DNA of 64,000 nucleotides. Source: Misgurnus anguillicaudatus. Taxonomy: Eukaryota; Chordata; Actinopteri; Cypriniformes; Cobitidae. A program made the translations under genes and the position numbers. The stretch is taken from contig NC_073352.2 of assembly GCF_027580225.2 (NCBI RefSeq), positions 36,457,501-36,521,500 on the forward strand. Reading direction: 5' to 3'. The notes below the pieces were generated by a model. The model was not told where the DNA came from, made no database searches, and worked only from the letters and a program-made list of their open reading frames with translations. The first letter of the stretch is position 1. Each line of letters opens with the position of its first letter. This document shows positions 35,352-47,620 of this stretch, piece by piece.

Positions 35352-36095
35352 TTAAGACCGAGACCTTAGCCCTTTGGGTCCCTCATCCTCCAGGAGGGGC
35401 CCTTTCCATCGACCCCACCCACTTCTCCGTACCCCTTTCCCCGGCCGAGATACGACCCCGGGAACATCGCCCCGTCAACCCGACCACCGTGCACCCGAGG
35501 CCGGCTTTGGACCCCGCGACGGACACCCTGGAGCTCGTACCCGGCGCACCGTTTGGTCCCTGCCATCCCACTCTTAAGCACTCCCCCACCGGACTAAGCC
35601 CCATCCTCCCGGCCCTTCTGGAGAACCAAACAGTTGGTCAACCCCAAAATTTCTCCAACCGTTGGTCAACCCGAAAGATTTTCCAGCAGTTGGTCAACCT
35701 CAATCGACTTAGGTTTTGGAGTGTTCGCGTTTCCAGCAGTTGGTCAACCTCAATCGACTTAGGTTTTGGAGCGTTCGCGTTTCCAGCAGTTGGTCAACCT
35801 CAATCGACTTAGGCTCTGGAGCTTTCGCCTCTCCAGCAGTTGGTCAACCCCAACGACTTAGGCTCTTGAGCTTTTACTTCTCCAGCAGTTGGTCAACCCC
35901 ATCGACTTAGGTTCTGGGGCGTTCGCTTCTCCTGCCATAGACTTAGGTTCTAGAGCTATCGCCTCTCCGACAGTTGGTCAACCCCAATCGACTTAGGCTC
36001 TGGAGCTTTCACTTCTCCAGCAGTTGGTCAACCCCATCGACTTGAGTTCTGGAGCTTTCGCCTCTCCGACAGTTGGTCAACCCCGATCGACTTAG
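35352..36095 (+). repeat. Linker L10: 5' segment plus 50-bp array
   Basis: Short class, array from 35631. CTTTCCATCGACC (35402) in place of CTTTCCAACGACC is shared only with L13. Confidence 0.95.
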
Positions 36096-36192
36096 CTATA
36101 TACCTGATGGCACCTGTTCGCCCTACCGTCCCCCGCGAAGGGGGAACCCGCCGGGTCCGCGGCCGGGAGGGTGCGCCTCGGTCGGCCTGGGG
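36096..36192 (+). promoter_or_regulatory. TATATA-bearing segment, copy 10
   Basis: Matches copy 1; block B10 starts at 36193. Confidence 0.3.
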
Positions 36193-37927
36193 GACCGGAG
36201 ATACTTCCGGTCGAAAATCCGAATTTCGTTACAGCGCCGCTCCGGCGCCTCGGGCCCGGGTCCTTCGACCTTCGGGTCGGTCGGTCCGCCGGAGGGGCCC
36301 TTTCGAACGAGCCCACCCGCGAGTATCTGGCCCTTTCCGCAGCGGAGATACGGGGTGCCGTCTCCGGATTTTCCCACGGCCGCTGCTCGGGCGCCTTAAG
36401 TCCCAGGACGTCGCCCTCGGGGTCGGTCGCTCTACCCGAGGGGACCTTTCGAACGAGCCCGCCCTCGACCCTCCGACCCTTTCCGCGGCCGAGATACGGC
36501 GGTTCGAAAAAAAAAAAAACGCTCGTCCGGAGTTTGCTCGCCCGTAGCGTCCGCTGCGTTCGTCCGCCGGAGGCGTGACTGGTCTCGTTCGAAAGGTCTT
36601 TCCCGGGGCTTTCCGGCGACGCCGGCCCCGAGTCCGTGCGATCCCGTGGACCGGAGATACTTCCGGTCGAATATCCGAATTTCGTTACCGCGCCGCTCCG
36701 GCGCCTCGGGCCCGGGGCCTTCGACCTTCGGGTCGATTGGTCCGCCGGATGGGTCCTTTCGAACGAGCCCACCCACGAGTATCTGGCCCTTTCCGCGGCG
36801 GAGATACGGGGGGCCTTCTCCGGATTTTCCCACGGCCGCTGCTCGGGCGCCTTAAGTCCGAGGACGTCGCCCTCGGGGTCGGTCGCTCTACCCGAGGGGA
36901 CCTTTCGAACGAGCCCGCCCTCGACCCTCCGACCCTTTCCGCGGCCGAGATACGGCGGATCGAAAAAAAAAAAACGCTGGTCCGGAGTTCGCGCGCCCGT
37001 AGCGTCCGCTGCGTTCGTCCGCCGGAGGCGCGGCCGGTCTCGTTCGAAAGGTCTTTCCCGGGGCTTTCCGGCGACGCCGGCCCCGAGTCCGTGCGACCCC
37101 GTGGACCGGAGATACTTCTGGTAGAATATCCGAATTTCGTTACCGCGCCGCTCCGGCGCCTCGGGTCCGGGGCCTTCGACCTTCGGGTCGATTGGTCCGC
37201 CGGAGGGGCCCTTTCGAACGAGCCCACCCGCGAGTATCTGGCCCTTTCCGCGGCGGAGATACGGGGGGCCGTCACCGGATTTTCCCACGGCCGCTGCTCG
37301 GGCGCCTTAAGTCCGAGGACGTCGCCCTCGGGGTCGGTCGCTCTACCCGAGGGGACCTTTCGAACGAGCCCGCCCTCGATCCTCCGACCCTTTCCGCGGC
37401 CGAGATACGGCGGATCGAAAAAAAAAAAACGCTGGTTTTAGGAAAACTTCGAACGGCCGTATCTCGGGCGCCTCGGGCCCGGGGCCTTCGAACTTCGGGT
37501 CGGTCGGTCGGCCGGAGGGGCCCTTTCGAACGAGCCCACCCGGGAGTATCTGGCCCCTTCCGCAGCGGAGATACGGTTGGCCGTCTCCGGACTTTCCCAC
37601 TGCCGCTGCTCGGGCGCCTTAAGTCCGAGGACGTCGCCCTCGGGGTCGGTCGCTCTACCCGAGGAGACCTTTCGAACGAGCCCGCCCTCGAGTCTCCGAC
37701 ACTTTTCGCGGCCGAGATACGGCGGTTCGAAAAAAAAAAAAACGCTCGTCCGTAGTTCGCGCGCCCGTAGCGTCCGCTGCGTTCGTCCGCCGGAGGCGCG
37801 GCCGGTCTCGTTCGAAAGGTCTCTCTCGGGGCTTTCTGTGGACGCCAGCCTCGGGTCCGTGCGACCCCGGGGGCCGGAGATACGGACTTCCACCGCTGCA
37901 CCTTTAAACGGCCGTAGCTCGGGCGCC
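36193..37927 (+). repeat. GC-rich block B10, penultimate unit truncated
   Basis: Lead-in 36193-36395; units at 36396, 36852 and 37307; tail 37619-37927. The unit at 37307 is only 312 bp: at 37436 CGCTGGT joins directly to TTTAGGAAAAC, so about 145 bp of segment C and its hairpins is missing. The tail reads CTCGAGTCTCCGAC, a local change. Confidence 0.95.
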
Positions 37928-38721
37928 TTAAGACCGAGACCTTAGCCCTTTGGGTCCCTCATCCTCCAGGAGGGGCCCTTTCCAACGACCCCACCCACGT
38001 CTCCGTACCCCCTTCCCCGGCCGAGATACGACCCCGGGAACATGGCCCCGTCAACCCGACCACCGTGCACCCGAGGCCGGCTTTGGACCCCGCGACGGAC
38101 ACCCTGGAGCTCGTACCCGGCGCACCGTTTAGTCCCTGCCATCCCACTCTTAAGCACTCCCCCACCGGACTAAGCCCCATCCTCCCGGCCCTTCTGGAGA
38201 ACCAAACAGTTGGTCAACCCCAAAATTTCTCCAACCGTTGGTCAACCCGAAAGATTTTCCAGCAGTTGGTCAACCTCAATCGACTTAGGTTTTGGAGCGT
38301 TCGAGTTTCCAGCAGTTGGTCAACCTCAATCGACTTAGGTTTTGGAGTGTTCGCGTTTCCAGCAGTTGGTCAACCTCAATCGACTTAGGTTTTGGAGCGT
38401 TCGCGTTTCCAGCAGTTGGTCAACCTCAATCGACTTAGGCTCTGGAGCTTTCGCCTTTCCAGCAGTTGGTCAACCCCAACGACTTAGGCTCTTGAGCTTT
38501 CACTTCTCCAGCAGTTGGTCAACCCCATCGACTTAGGTTCTGGGGCGTTCGCTTCTCCTGCCATAGACTTAGGTTCTATAGCTTTCGCCTCTCCGACAGT
38601 TGGTCAACCCCAATCGACTTAGGCTCTGGAGCTTTCACTTCTCCAGCAGTTGGTCAACCCCATCGACTTAGGTTCTGGAGCTTTCGCCTCTCCGACAGTT
38701 GGTCAACCCCGATCGACTTAG
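37928..38721 (+). repeat. Linker L11: left-family linker inside the right-hand half
   Basis: Long class, array from 38207. It carries GAACATGGCCCC (as L5), GTTTAGTCCC, GTACCCCCTTCC and CTATAGCTTTC, all left-family states, although its neighbours L10 and L12 are right-family. Confidence 0.95.
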
Positions 38722-38818
38722 CTATATACCTGATGGCACCTGTTCGCCCTACCGTCCCCCGCGAAGGGGGAACCCGCCGGGTCCGCGGCCGGGAGGGTGC
38801 GCCTCGGTCGGCCTGGGG
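38722..38818 (+). promoter_or_regulatory. TATATA-bearing segment, copy 11
   Basis: Matches copy 1. Here the downstream block is deleted almost from its first bases (see B11), so this copy shows the segment without the usual lead-in. Confidence 0.3.
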
Positions 38819-41800
38819 GACCGGAGATACTTCCGGTCGAAAAAAAAAACCGCTCGTCCGGAGTTTGCTCGCCCGTAGCGTCCGCTGCGTTCGTCCGCCG
38901 GAGGCGTGACTGGTCTCGTTCGAAAGGTCTTTCCCGGGGCTTTCCGGCGACGCCGGCCCCGAGTCCGTGCGACCCCGTGGACCGGAGATACTTCCGGTCG
39001 AATATCCGAATTTCGTTACCGCGCCGCTCCGGCGCCTCGGGTCCGGGGCCTTCGAACTTCGGGTCGAGTGGTCCGCCGGGGGGGCCCTTTCGAACGAGCC
39101 CACCTGCGAGTATCTGGCCCTTTCCGCGGCGGAGATACGGGGGGCCGTCACCGGATTTTCCCACGGCCGCTGCTCGGGCGCCTTAAGTCCGAGGACGTCG
39201 CCCTCGGGGTCGGTCGCTCTACCCGAGGGGACCTTTCGAACGAGCCCGCCCTCGACCCTCCGACCCTTTCCGCGGCCGAGATACGGCGGATCGAAAAAAA
39301 AAAAACGCTGGTCCGGAGTTCGCGCGCCCGTAGCGTCCGCTGCGTTCGTCCGCTGGAGGCGTGGCCGGTCTCGTTAGAAAGGTCTTTCCCGGGGCTTTTC
39401 GGCGACGTCCGCCCCGAGTTTGTGCGACCCCGGGGACCGGAGATACTTCCGGTCGAATTTAGGAAAACTTCGAACGGCCGTATCTCGGGCGCCTCGGGCC
39501 CGGGGGCCTTCGAACTTCGGGTCGGTCGGTCCGCCGGAGGGGCCCTTTCGAACGAGCCCACCCGCGAGTATCTGGCACTTTCCGCGGCGGAGATACGGGG
39601 GGCCCTCTCCGGATTTTCCCACGGCCGCTGCTCGGGCGCCTTAAGTCCGAGGACGTCGCCCTCGGGGTCGGTCGCTCTACCCGAGGGGACCTTTCGAACG
39701 AGCCCGCCCTCGGCCCTCCGACCCTTTCCGCGGCCGAGATACGGCGGATCGAAAAAAAAACGCTGGTCCGGAGTTCGCGCGCCCGTAGCGTCCGCTGCGT
39801 TCGTCCGCCGGAGGCGCGGCCGGTCTCGTTCGAAAGGTCTTTCCCGGGGCTTTCCGGCGACGCCGGCCCTGAGTCCGTGCGACCCCGTGGACCGGAGATA
39901 CTTCCGGTCGAATATCCGAATTTCGTTACCGCGCCGCTCCGGCGCCTCGGGTCCGGGGCCTTCGACCTTCGGGTCGATTGGTCCGCCGGAGGGGCCCTTT
40001 CGAACGAGCCCACCCGCGAGTATCTGGCCTTTTCCGCGGCGGAGATACGGGGGGCCGTCTCCGGATTTTCCCACGGCCGCTGCTCGGGCGCCTTAAGTCC
40101 AAGGACGTCGCCCTCGGGGTCGGTCGCTCTACCCGAGGGGACCTTTCGGACGAGCCCGCCCTCGACCCTCCGACCCTTTCCGCGGACGAGATACGGCGGA
40201 TCGAAAAAAAAACGCTGGTCCGGAGTTCGCGCGCCCGTAGCGTCCGCTGCGTTCGTCCGCCGTAGGCGCGGCCGGTCTCGTTCGAAAGGTCTTTCCCGGG
40301 GCTTTCCGGCGACGCCGGGCCCGAGTCCGTGCGACCCCGTGGACCGGAGATACTTCCGGTCGAATATCCGAATTTCGTTACCGCGCCGCTCCGACGCCTC
40401 GGGTCCGGTGCCTTCGAACTTCGGGTCGATTGGTCCGCCGGAGGGGCCCTTTCGAACGAGCCCACCCGCGAGTATCTGGCTCTTTCCGCGCCCGAGATAC
40501 GGGGGGCCGTCACCGGATTTTCCCACGGCCGCTGCTCGGGCGCCTTAAGTCCGAGGACGTCGCCCTCGGGGTCGGTCGCTCTACGCAAGGGGACCTTTCG
40601 AACGAGCCCGCCCTCGACCCTCCGACCCTTTCCGCGGCCGAGATACGGCGGATCGAAAAAAAAAAACGCTGGTCCGGAGTTCGCGCGCCCGTAGCGTCCG
40701 CTGCGTTCGTCCGCCGGAGGCGCGGCCGGTCTCGTTCGAAAGGTCTTTCCCGGGGCTTTTCGGCGACGCCGGCCCCGAGTCCGCGCGACCCCGGGGACCG
40801 GAGATACTTCCGGTCGAATTTAGGAAAACTTCGAACGGCCGTATCTCGGGCGCCTCGGGCCCGGGGCCTTCGAACTTCGGGTCGCTCGGTCCGCCGGAGG
40901 GGCCCTTTCGAACGAGCCCACCCGGGAGTATCTGGCCCCTTCCGCAGCGGAGATACAGGGGGCCGTCTCCGGATTTTCCCACTGCCGCTGCTCGGGCGCC
41001 TTAAGTCCGAGGACGTCGCCCTCGGGGTCGGTCGCTCTACCCGAGGAGACCTTTCGAACGAGCCCGCCCTCGACCCTCCGACCCTTTTCGCGGCCGAGAT
41101 ACGGCGGATCGAAAAAAAAACGCTGGTCCGGAGTTCGCGCGCCCGTAGCGTCCGCTGCGTTCGTCCGCCGGAGGCGTGACCGGTCTCGTTCGAAAGGTCT
41201 TTCCCGGGGCTTTCCGGCGACGCCGGCCCCGAGTTCGTGCGACCCCGTGGACCGGAGATACTTCCGGTCGAATATCCGAATTTCGTTACCGCGCCGCTCC
41301 GGCGCCTCGGGCCCGGTGCCTTCGACCTTCGGGTCGATTGGTCCGCCGGATGGGCCCTTTCGAACGAGCCCACCCGCGAGTATCTGGCCCTTTCCGCGGC
41401 GGAGATACGGGGGGCCGTCTCCGGATATTCCCACGGCCGCTGCTCGGGCGCCTTAAGTCCGAGGACGTCGCCCTCGGGGTCGGTCGCTCTACCTGAGGGG
41501 ACCTTTCGAACGAGCCCGCCCTCGACCCTCCGACCCTTTCCGCGGCCGAGATACGGCGGATCGAAAAAAAAAAACGCTGGTCCGGAGTTCGCGCGCCCGT
41601 AGCGTCCGCTGCGTTCGTCCGCCGGAGGCGCGGCCGGTCTCGTTCGAAAGGTCTTTCCCGGGGCTTTCCGGCGACGCCGGCCCCGAGTCCGTGCGACCCC
41701 GTGGACCGGAGATACTTCCGGTCGAATATCCGAATTTCGTTACCGCGCCGCTCCGGCGCCTCGGGTCCGGGGCCTTCGACCTTCGGGTCGATTGGTCCGC

Positions 41801-43556
41801 CGGAAGGGCCCTTTCAAACGAGCCCACCCGCGAGTATCTGGCCTTTTCCGCGGCGGAGATACGGGGGGCCGTCTCCGGATTTTCCCACGGCTGCTGCTCG
41901 GGCGCCTTAAGTCCGAGGACGTCGCCCTCGGGGTCGGTCGCTCTACCCGAGGGGACCTTTCGAACGAGCCCGCCCTCGACCCTCCGACCCTTTCCGCGGC
42001 CGAGATACGGCGGATCGAAAAAAAAAAACGCTGGTCCGGAGTTCGCGCGCCCGTAGCGTCCGCTGCGTTCGTCCGCCGGAGGCGCGGCCGGTCTCGTTCG
42101 AAAGGTCTTTTCCGGGGCTTTCCGGCGACGCCGGCCCCGAGTCCGTGCGACCCCGTGGACCGGAGATACTTCCGGTCGAATATCCGAATTTCGTTACCGC
42201 GCCGCTTCGGCGCCTCGGGCCCGGTGCCTTCGACCTTCGGGTCGATTGGTCCGCCGGATGGGCCCTTTCGAACGAGCCCACCCGCGAGTATCTGGCCTTT
42301 TCCGCGGCGGAGATACGGGGGGCCGTCTCCGGATTTTCCCACGGCCGCTGCTCGGGCGCCTTAAGTCCGAGGACGTCGCCCTCGGGGTCGGTCGCTCTAC
42401 CCGAGGGGACCTTTCGAACGAGCCCGCCCTCGACCCTCCGACCCTTTCCGCGGCCGAGATACGGCGGATCAAAAAAAAAAAAACGCTGGTCCGGAGTTCG
42501 CGCGCCCGTAGCGTCCGCTGCGTTCGTCCGCCGGAGGCGCGGCCGGTCTCGTTCGAAAGGTCTTTCCCGGGGCTTTCCGGCGATTCCGGCCCCGAGTCCG
42601 TGCGACCCCGTGGACCGGAGATACTTCCGGTCGAATATCCGAATTTCGTTACCGCGCCGCTCCGGCGCCTCGGGTCCGGGGCCTTCGACCTTCGGGTCGA
42701 TTGGTCCGCCGGAGGGGCCCTTTCGAACGAGCCCACCCGCGAGTATCTGGCCTTTTCCGCGGCGGAGATACGGGGGGCCCTCTCCGGATTTTCCCACGGC
42801 CGCTGCTCGGGCGCCTTAAGTCCGAGGACGTCGCCCTCGGGGTCGGTCGCTCTACCCGAGGGGACCTTTCGAACGAGCCCGCCCTCGACCCTCCGACCCT
42901 TTCCGCGGCCGAGATACGGCGGATCGAAAAAAAAAACCGCTGGTCCGGAGTTCGCGCGCCCGTAGCGTCCGCTGCGTTCGTCCGCCGGAGGCGCGGCCGG
43001 TCTCGTTCGAAAGGTCTTTCCCGGGGCTTTTCGGCGACGCCGGCCCCGAGTCCGTGCGACCCCGGGGACCGGAGATACTTCCGGTCGAATTTCGGAAAAC
43101 TTCGAACGGCCGTATCTCGGGCGCCTCGGGCCCGGGGCCTTCGAACTTCGGGTTGGTCGGTCCGCCGGAGGGGCCCTTTCGAACGAGCCCACCCGCGAGT
43201 ATCTGGCCCCTTCCGCGGCGGAGATACGGGGGGCCGTCTCCGGATTTTCCCACTGCCGCTGCTCGGGCGCCTTAAATCCGAGGACGTCGCCCTCGGGGTC
43301 GGTCGCTCTACCCGAGGGGACCTTTCGAACGAGCCCACCCTCGACCCTCCGACCCTTTTCGCGGCCGAGATACGGCGGTTCGAAAAAAAAAAAACGCTCG
43401 TCCGGAGTTCGCGCGCCCGTAACGTCCGCTGCGTTCGTCCGCCGGAGGCGCGGCCGGTCTCGTTCGAAAGGTCTCTGTCGGGTCTCTGTGCGACCCCGGG
43501 GGCCGGAGATACGGACTTCCACCGCTGCACCTTTAAACGGCCGTAGCTCGGGCGCC
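38819..43556 (+). repeat. GC-rich block B11, lead-in deleted and two blocks fused
   Basis: After 20 bp of lead-in the sequence jumps at about 38838-38846 (TTCCGGTCGAAAA to the A-tract of a unit), with TCGAAAA shared by both sides. TTAAG junctions follow at 39183, 39641, 40093, 40545, 41001, 41453, 41907, 42361, 42816 and 43272 (tail, 285 bp). The unit at 41001 begins as a tail (GAGGAGACC, CCCTTTTCGCGG) but from its A-tract at about 41112 continues as an ordinary unit, so a linker was probably lost here. Confidence 0.92.
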
Positions 43557-44350
43557 TTAAGACCGAGACCTTAGCCCTTTGGGTCCCTCATCCTCCAGGA
43601 GGGGCCCTTTCCAACGACCCCACCCACGTCTCCGTACCCCTTTCCCCGGCCGAGATACGACCCCGGGAACATCGCCCCGTCAACCCGACCACCGTGCACC
43701 CGAGGCCGGCTTTGGACCCCGCGACGGACACCCTGGAGCTCGTACCCGGCGCACCGTTTGGTCCCTGCCATCCCACTCTTAAGCACTCCCCCACCGGACT
43801 AAGCCCCATCCTCCCGGCCCTTCTGGAGAACCAAACAGTTGGTCAACCCCAAAATTTCTCCAACCGTTGGTCAACCCGAAAGATTTTCCAGCAGTTGGTC
43901 AACCTCAATCGACTTAGGTTTTGGAGCGTTCGAGTTTCCAGCAGTTGGTCAACCTCAATCGACTTAGGTTTTGGAGTGTTCGCGTTTCCAGCAGTTGGTC
44001 AACCTCAATCGACTTAGGTTTTGGAGCGTTCGCGTTTCCAGCAGTTGGTCAACCTCAATCGACTTAGGCTCTGGAGCTTTCGCCTCTCCAGCAGTTGGTC
44101 AACCCCAACGACTTAGGCTCTTGAGCTTTTACTTCTCCAGCAGTTGGTCAACCCCATCGACTTAGGTTCTGGGGCGTTCGCTTCTCCTGCCATAGACTTA
44201 GGTTCTAGAGCTATCGCCTCTCCGACAGTTGGTCAACCCCAATCGACTTAGGCTCTGGAGCTTTCACTTCTCCAGCAGTTGGTCAACCCCATCGACTTAG
44301 GTTCTGGAGCTTTCGCCTCTCCGACAGTTGGTCAACCCCGAACGACTTAG
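43557..44350 (+). repeat. Linker L12: 5' segment plus 50-bp array
   Basis: Long class, array from 43836; last repeat CCCCGAACGACTTAG as in L9. Right-family markers return here. Confidence 0.95.
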
Positions 44351-44447
44351 CTATATACCTGATGGCACCTGTTCGCCCTACCGTCCCCCGCGAAGGGGGA
44401 ACCCGCCGGGTCTGCGGCCGGGAGGGTGCGCCTCGGTCGGCCTGGGG
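44351..44447 (+). promoter_or_regulatory. TATATA-bearing segment, copy 12
   Basis: Carries GGGTCTGCGG as in copy 9; block B12 starts at 44448. Confidence 0.3.
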
Positions 44448-46779
44448 GACCGGAGATACTTCCGGTCGAAAATCCGAATTTCGTTACAGCGCCGCTCCGG
44501 CGCCTCGGGCCCGGGTCCTTCGACCTTCGGGTCGGTCGGTCCGCCGGAGGGGCCCTTTCGAACGAGCCCACCCGCGAGTATCTGGCCCTTTCCGCAGCGG
44601 AGATACGGGGTGCCGTCTCCGGATTTTCCCACGGCCGCTGCTCGGGCGCCTTAAGTCCCAGGACGTCGCCCTCGGGGTCGGTCGCTCTACCCGAGGGGAC
44701 CTTTCGAACGAGCCCGCCCTCGACCCTCCGACCCTTTCCGCGGCCGAGATACGGCGGTTCGAAAAAAAAAAAAACGCTCGTCCGGAGTTTGCTCGCCCGT
44801 AGCGTCCGCTGCGTTCGTCCGCCGGAGGTTTGACCGGTCTCGTTCGAAAGGTCTTTCCCGGGGCTTTCCGGCGACGCCGGCCCCGAGTCCGTGCGATCCC
44901 GTGGACCGGAGATACTTCCGGTCGAATATCCGAATTTCGTTACCGCGCCGCTCCGGCGCCTCGGGCCCGGGGCCTTCGACCTTCGGGTCGATTGGTCCGC
45001 CGGATGGGCCCTTTCGAACGAGCCCACCCACGAGTATCTGGCCCTTTCCGCGGCGGAGATACGGGGGGCCTTCTCCGGATTTTCCCACGGCCGCTGCTCG
45101 GGCGCCTTAAGTCCGAGGACGTCGCCCTCGGGGTCGGTCGCTCTACCCGAGGGGACCTTTCGAACGAGCACGCCCTCGACCCTCCGACCCTTTCCGCGGC
45201 CGAGATACGGCGGATCGAAAAAAAAAAACGCTGGTCCGGAGTTCGCGCGCCCGTAACGTCCGCTGCGTTCGTCCGCCGGAGGCGCGGCTGGTCTCGTTCG
45301 AAAGGTCTTTCCCGGGGCTTTCCGGCGACGCCGGCCCCGAGTCCGTGCGACCCCGTGGACCGGAGATACTTCCGGTCGAATATCCGAATTTCGTTACCGC
45401 GCCGCTCCGGCGCCTCGGGTCCGGGGCCTTCGACCTTCGGGTCGATTGGTCCGCCGGAAGGGCCCTTTCAAACGAGCCCACCCGCGAGTATCTGGCCTTT
45501 TCCGCGGCGGAGATACGGGGGGCCGTCTCCGGATTTTCCCACGGCCGCTGCTCGGGCGCCTTAAGTCCGAGGACGTCGCCCTCGGGGTCGGTCGCTCTAC
45601 CCGAGGGGACCTTTCGAACGAGCCCGCCCTCGACCCTCCGACCCTTTCCGCGGCCGAGATACGGCGGATCGAAAAAAAAAAACGCTCGTCCGGAGTTCGC
45701 GCGCCCGTAGCGTCCGCTGCGTTCGTCCGCCGGAGGCGCGGCCGGTCTCGTTCGAAAGGTCTTTCCCGGGGCTTTCCGGCGACGCCGGCCCCGCGTCCGT
45801 GCGACCCCGTGGACCGGAGATACTTCCGGTCGAATATCCGAAATTCGTTACCGCGCCGCTCCGGCGCCTCGGGTCCGGGGCCTTCGACCTTCGGGTCGGT
45901 CGGTCCGCCGGAGGGGCCCTTTCGAACGAGCCCACCCGCGAGTATCTGGCCCTTTCCGCAGCGGAGATACGGGGTGCCGACTCCGGATTTTCCCACGGCC
46001 GCTGCTCGGGCGCCTTAAGTCCGAGGACGTCGCCCTCGGGGTCGGTCGCTCTACCCGAGGGGACCTTTCGAACGAGCCCGCCCTCGACCCTCCGACCCTT
46101 TCCGCGGCCGAGATACGGCGGTTCGAAAAAAAAAAACGCTCGTCCGGAGTTTGCTCGCCCGTAGCGTCCGCTGCGTTCGTCCGCCGGAGGCGTGACTGGT
46201 CTCGTTCGAAAGGTCTTTCCCGGGGCTTTCCGGCGACGCCGGCCCCGAGTCCGTGCGACCCCGTGGACCGGAGATACTTCCGGTCGAATTTAGGAAAACT
46301 TCGAACGGCCGTATCTCGGGCGCCTCGGGCCCGGGGCCTTCGAACTTCGGGTCGGTCGGTCCGCCGGAGGGGCCCTTTCGAACGAGCCCACCCGGGAGTA
46401 TCTGGCCCCTTCCGCAGCGGAGATACGGTTGGCCGTCTCCGGACTTTCCCACTGCCGCTGCTCGGGCGCCTTAAGTCCGAGGACGTCGCCCTCGAGGTCG
46501 GTCGCTCTACCAGAGGAGACCTTTCGAACGAGCCCGCCCTCGACCCTCCGACCCTTTTCGCGGCCGAGATACGGCGGTTCGAAAAAAAAAAAAACGCTCG
46601 TCCGTAGTTCGCTTGCCCGTAGCGTCCGCTGCGTTCGTCCGCCGGAGGCGCGGCCGGTCTCGTTCGAAAGGTCTCTCTCGGGGCTTTCCGTGGACGCCAG
46701 CCTCGGGTCCGTGCGACCCCGGGGGCCGGAGATACGGACTTCCACCGCTGCACCTTTAAACGGCCGTAGCTCGGGCGCC
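44448..46779 (+). repeat. GC-rich block B12
   Basis: Lead-in 44448-44650; units at 44651, 45107, 45561 and 46015 (penultimate); tail 46471-46779. It is the counterpart of B9 with one fewer unit: shared rare states include GGAGGTTTGACC, GAGCACGCCC, CTTTCAAACGAG, CCCCGCGTCC and CCGAAATTCG. Confidence 0.95.
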
Positions 46780-47523
46780 TTAAGACCGAGACCTTAGCCC
46801 TTTGGGTCCCTCATCCTCCAGGAGGGGCCCTTTCCATCGACCCCACCCACGTCTCCGTACCCCTTTCCCCGGCCGAGATACGACCCCGGGAACATCGCCC
46901 CGTCAACCCGACCACCGTGCACCCGAGGCCGGCTTTGGACCCCGCGACGGACACCCTGGAGCTCGTACCCGGCGCACCGTTTGGTCCCTGCCATCCCACT
47001 CTTAAGCACTCCCCCACCGGACTAAGCCCCATCCTCCCGGCCCTTCTGGAGAACCAAACAGTTGGTCAACCCCAAAATTTCTCCAACCGTTGGTCAACCC
47101 GAAAGATTTTCCAGCAGTTGGTCAACCTCAATCGACTTAGGTTTTGGAGTGTTCGCGTTTCCAGCAGTTGGTCAACCTCAATCGACTTAGGTTTTGGAGC
47201 GTTCGCGTTTCCAGCAGTTGGTCAACCTCAATCGACTTAGGCTCTGGAGCTTTCGCCTCTCCAGCAGTTGGTCAACCCCAACGACTTAGGCTCTTGAGCT
47301 TTTACTTCTCCAGCAGTTGGTCAACCCCATCGACTTAGGTTCTGGGGCGTTCGCTTCTCCTGCCATAGACTTAGGTTCTAGAGCTATCGCCTCTCCGACA
47401 GTTGGTCAACCCCAATCGACTTAGGCTCTGGAGCTTTCACTTCTCCAGCAGTTGGTCAACCCCATCGACTTGAGTTCTGGAGCTTTCGCCTCTCCGACAG
47501 TTGGTCAACCCCGATCGACTTAG
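46780..47523 (+). repeat. Linker L13: 5' segment plus 50-bp array
   Basis: Short class, array from 47059; CTTTCCATCGACC shared with L10. Confidence 0.95.
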
Positions 47524-47620
47524 CTATATACCTGATGGCACCTGTTCGCCCTACCGTCCCCCGCGAAGGGGGAACCCGCCGGGTCCGCGGCCGGGAGGGT
47601 GCGCCTCGGTCGGCCTGGGG
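47524..47620 (+). promoter_or_regulatory. TATATA-bearing segment, copy 13
   Basis: Matches copy 1; block B13 starts at 47621. The lead-in just downstream reads CCTTCAAGTCGG for CCTTCGGGTCGG. Confidence 0.3.

Larger units (their letters stand above)
31950..36200 (+). repeat. Segmental duplication III, copy a
   Basis: L9, B9 and L10 correspond to L12, B12 and L13. The offset is 11,885 bp at the L9/L12 ends and 11,428 bp at L10/L13; the difference of 457 bp is one extra unit in B9. Edges are approximate. Confidence 0.8.
43830..47600 (+). repeat. Segmental duplication III, copy b
   Basis: Counterpart of 31950-36200 with one unit fewer. Edges are approximate. Confidence 0.8.
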
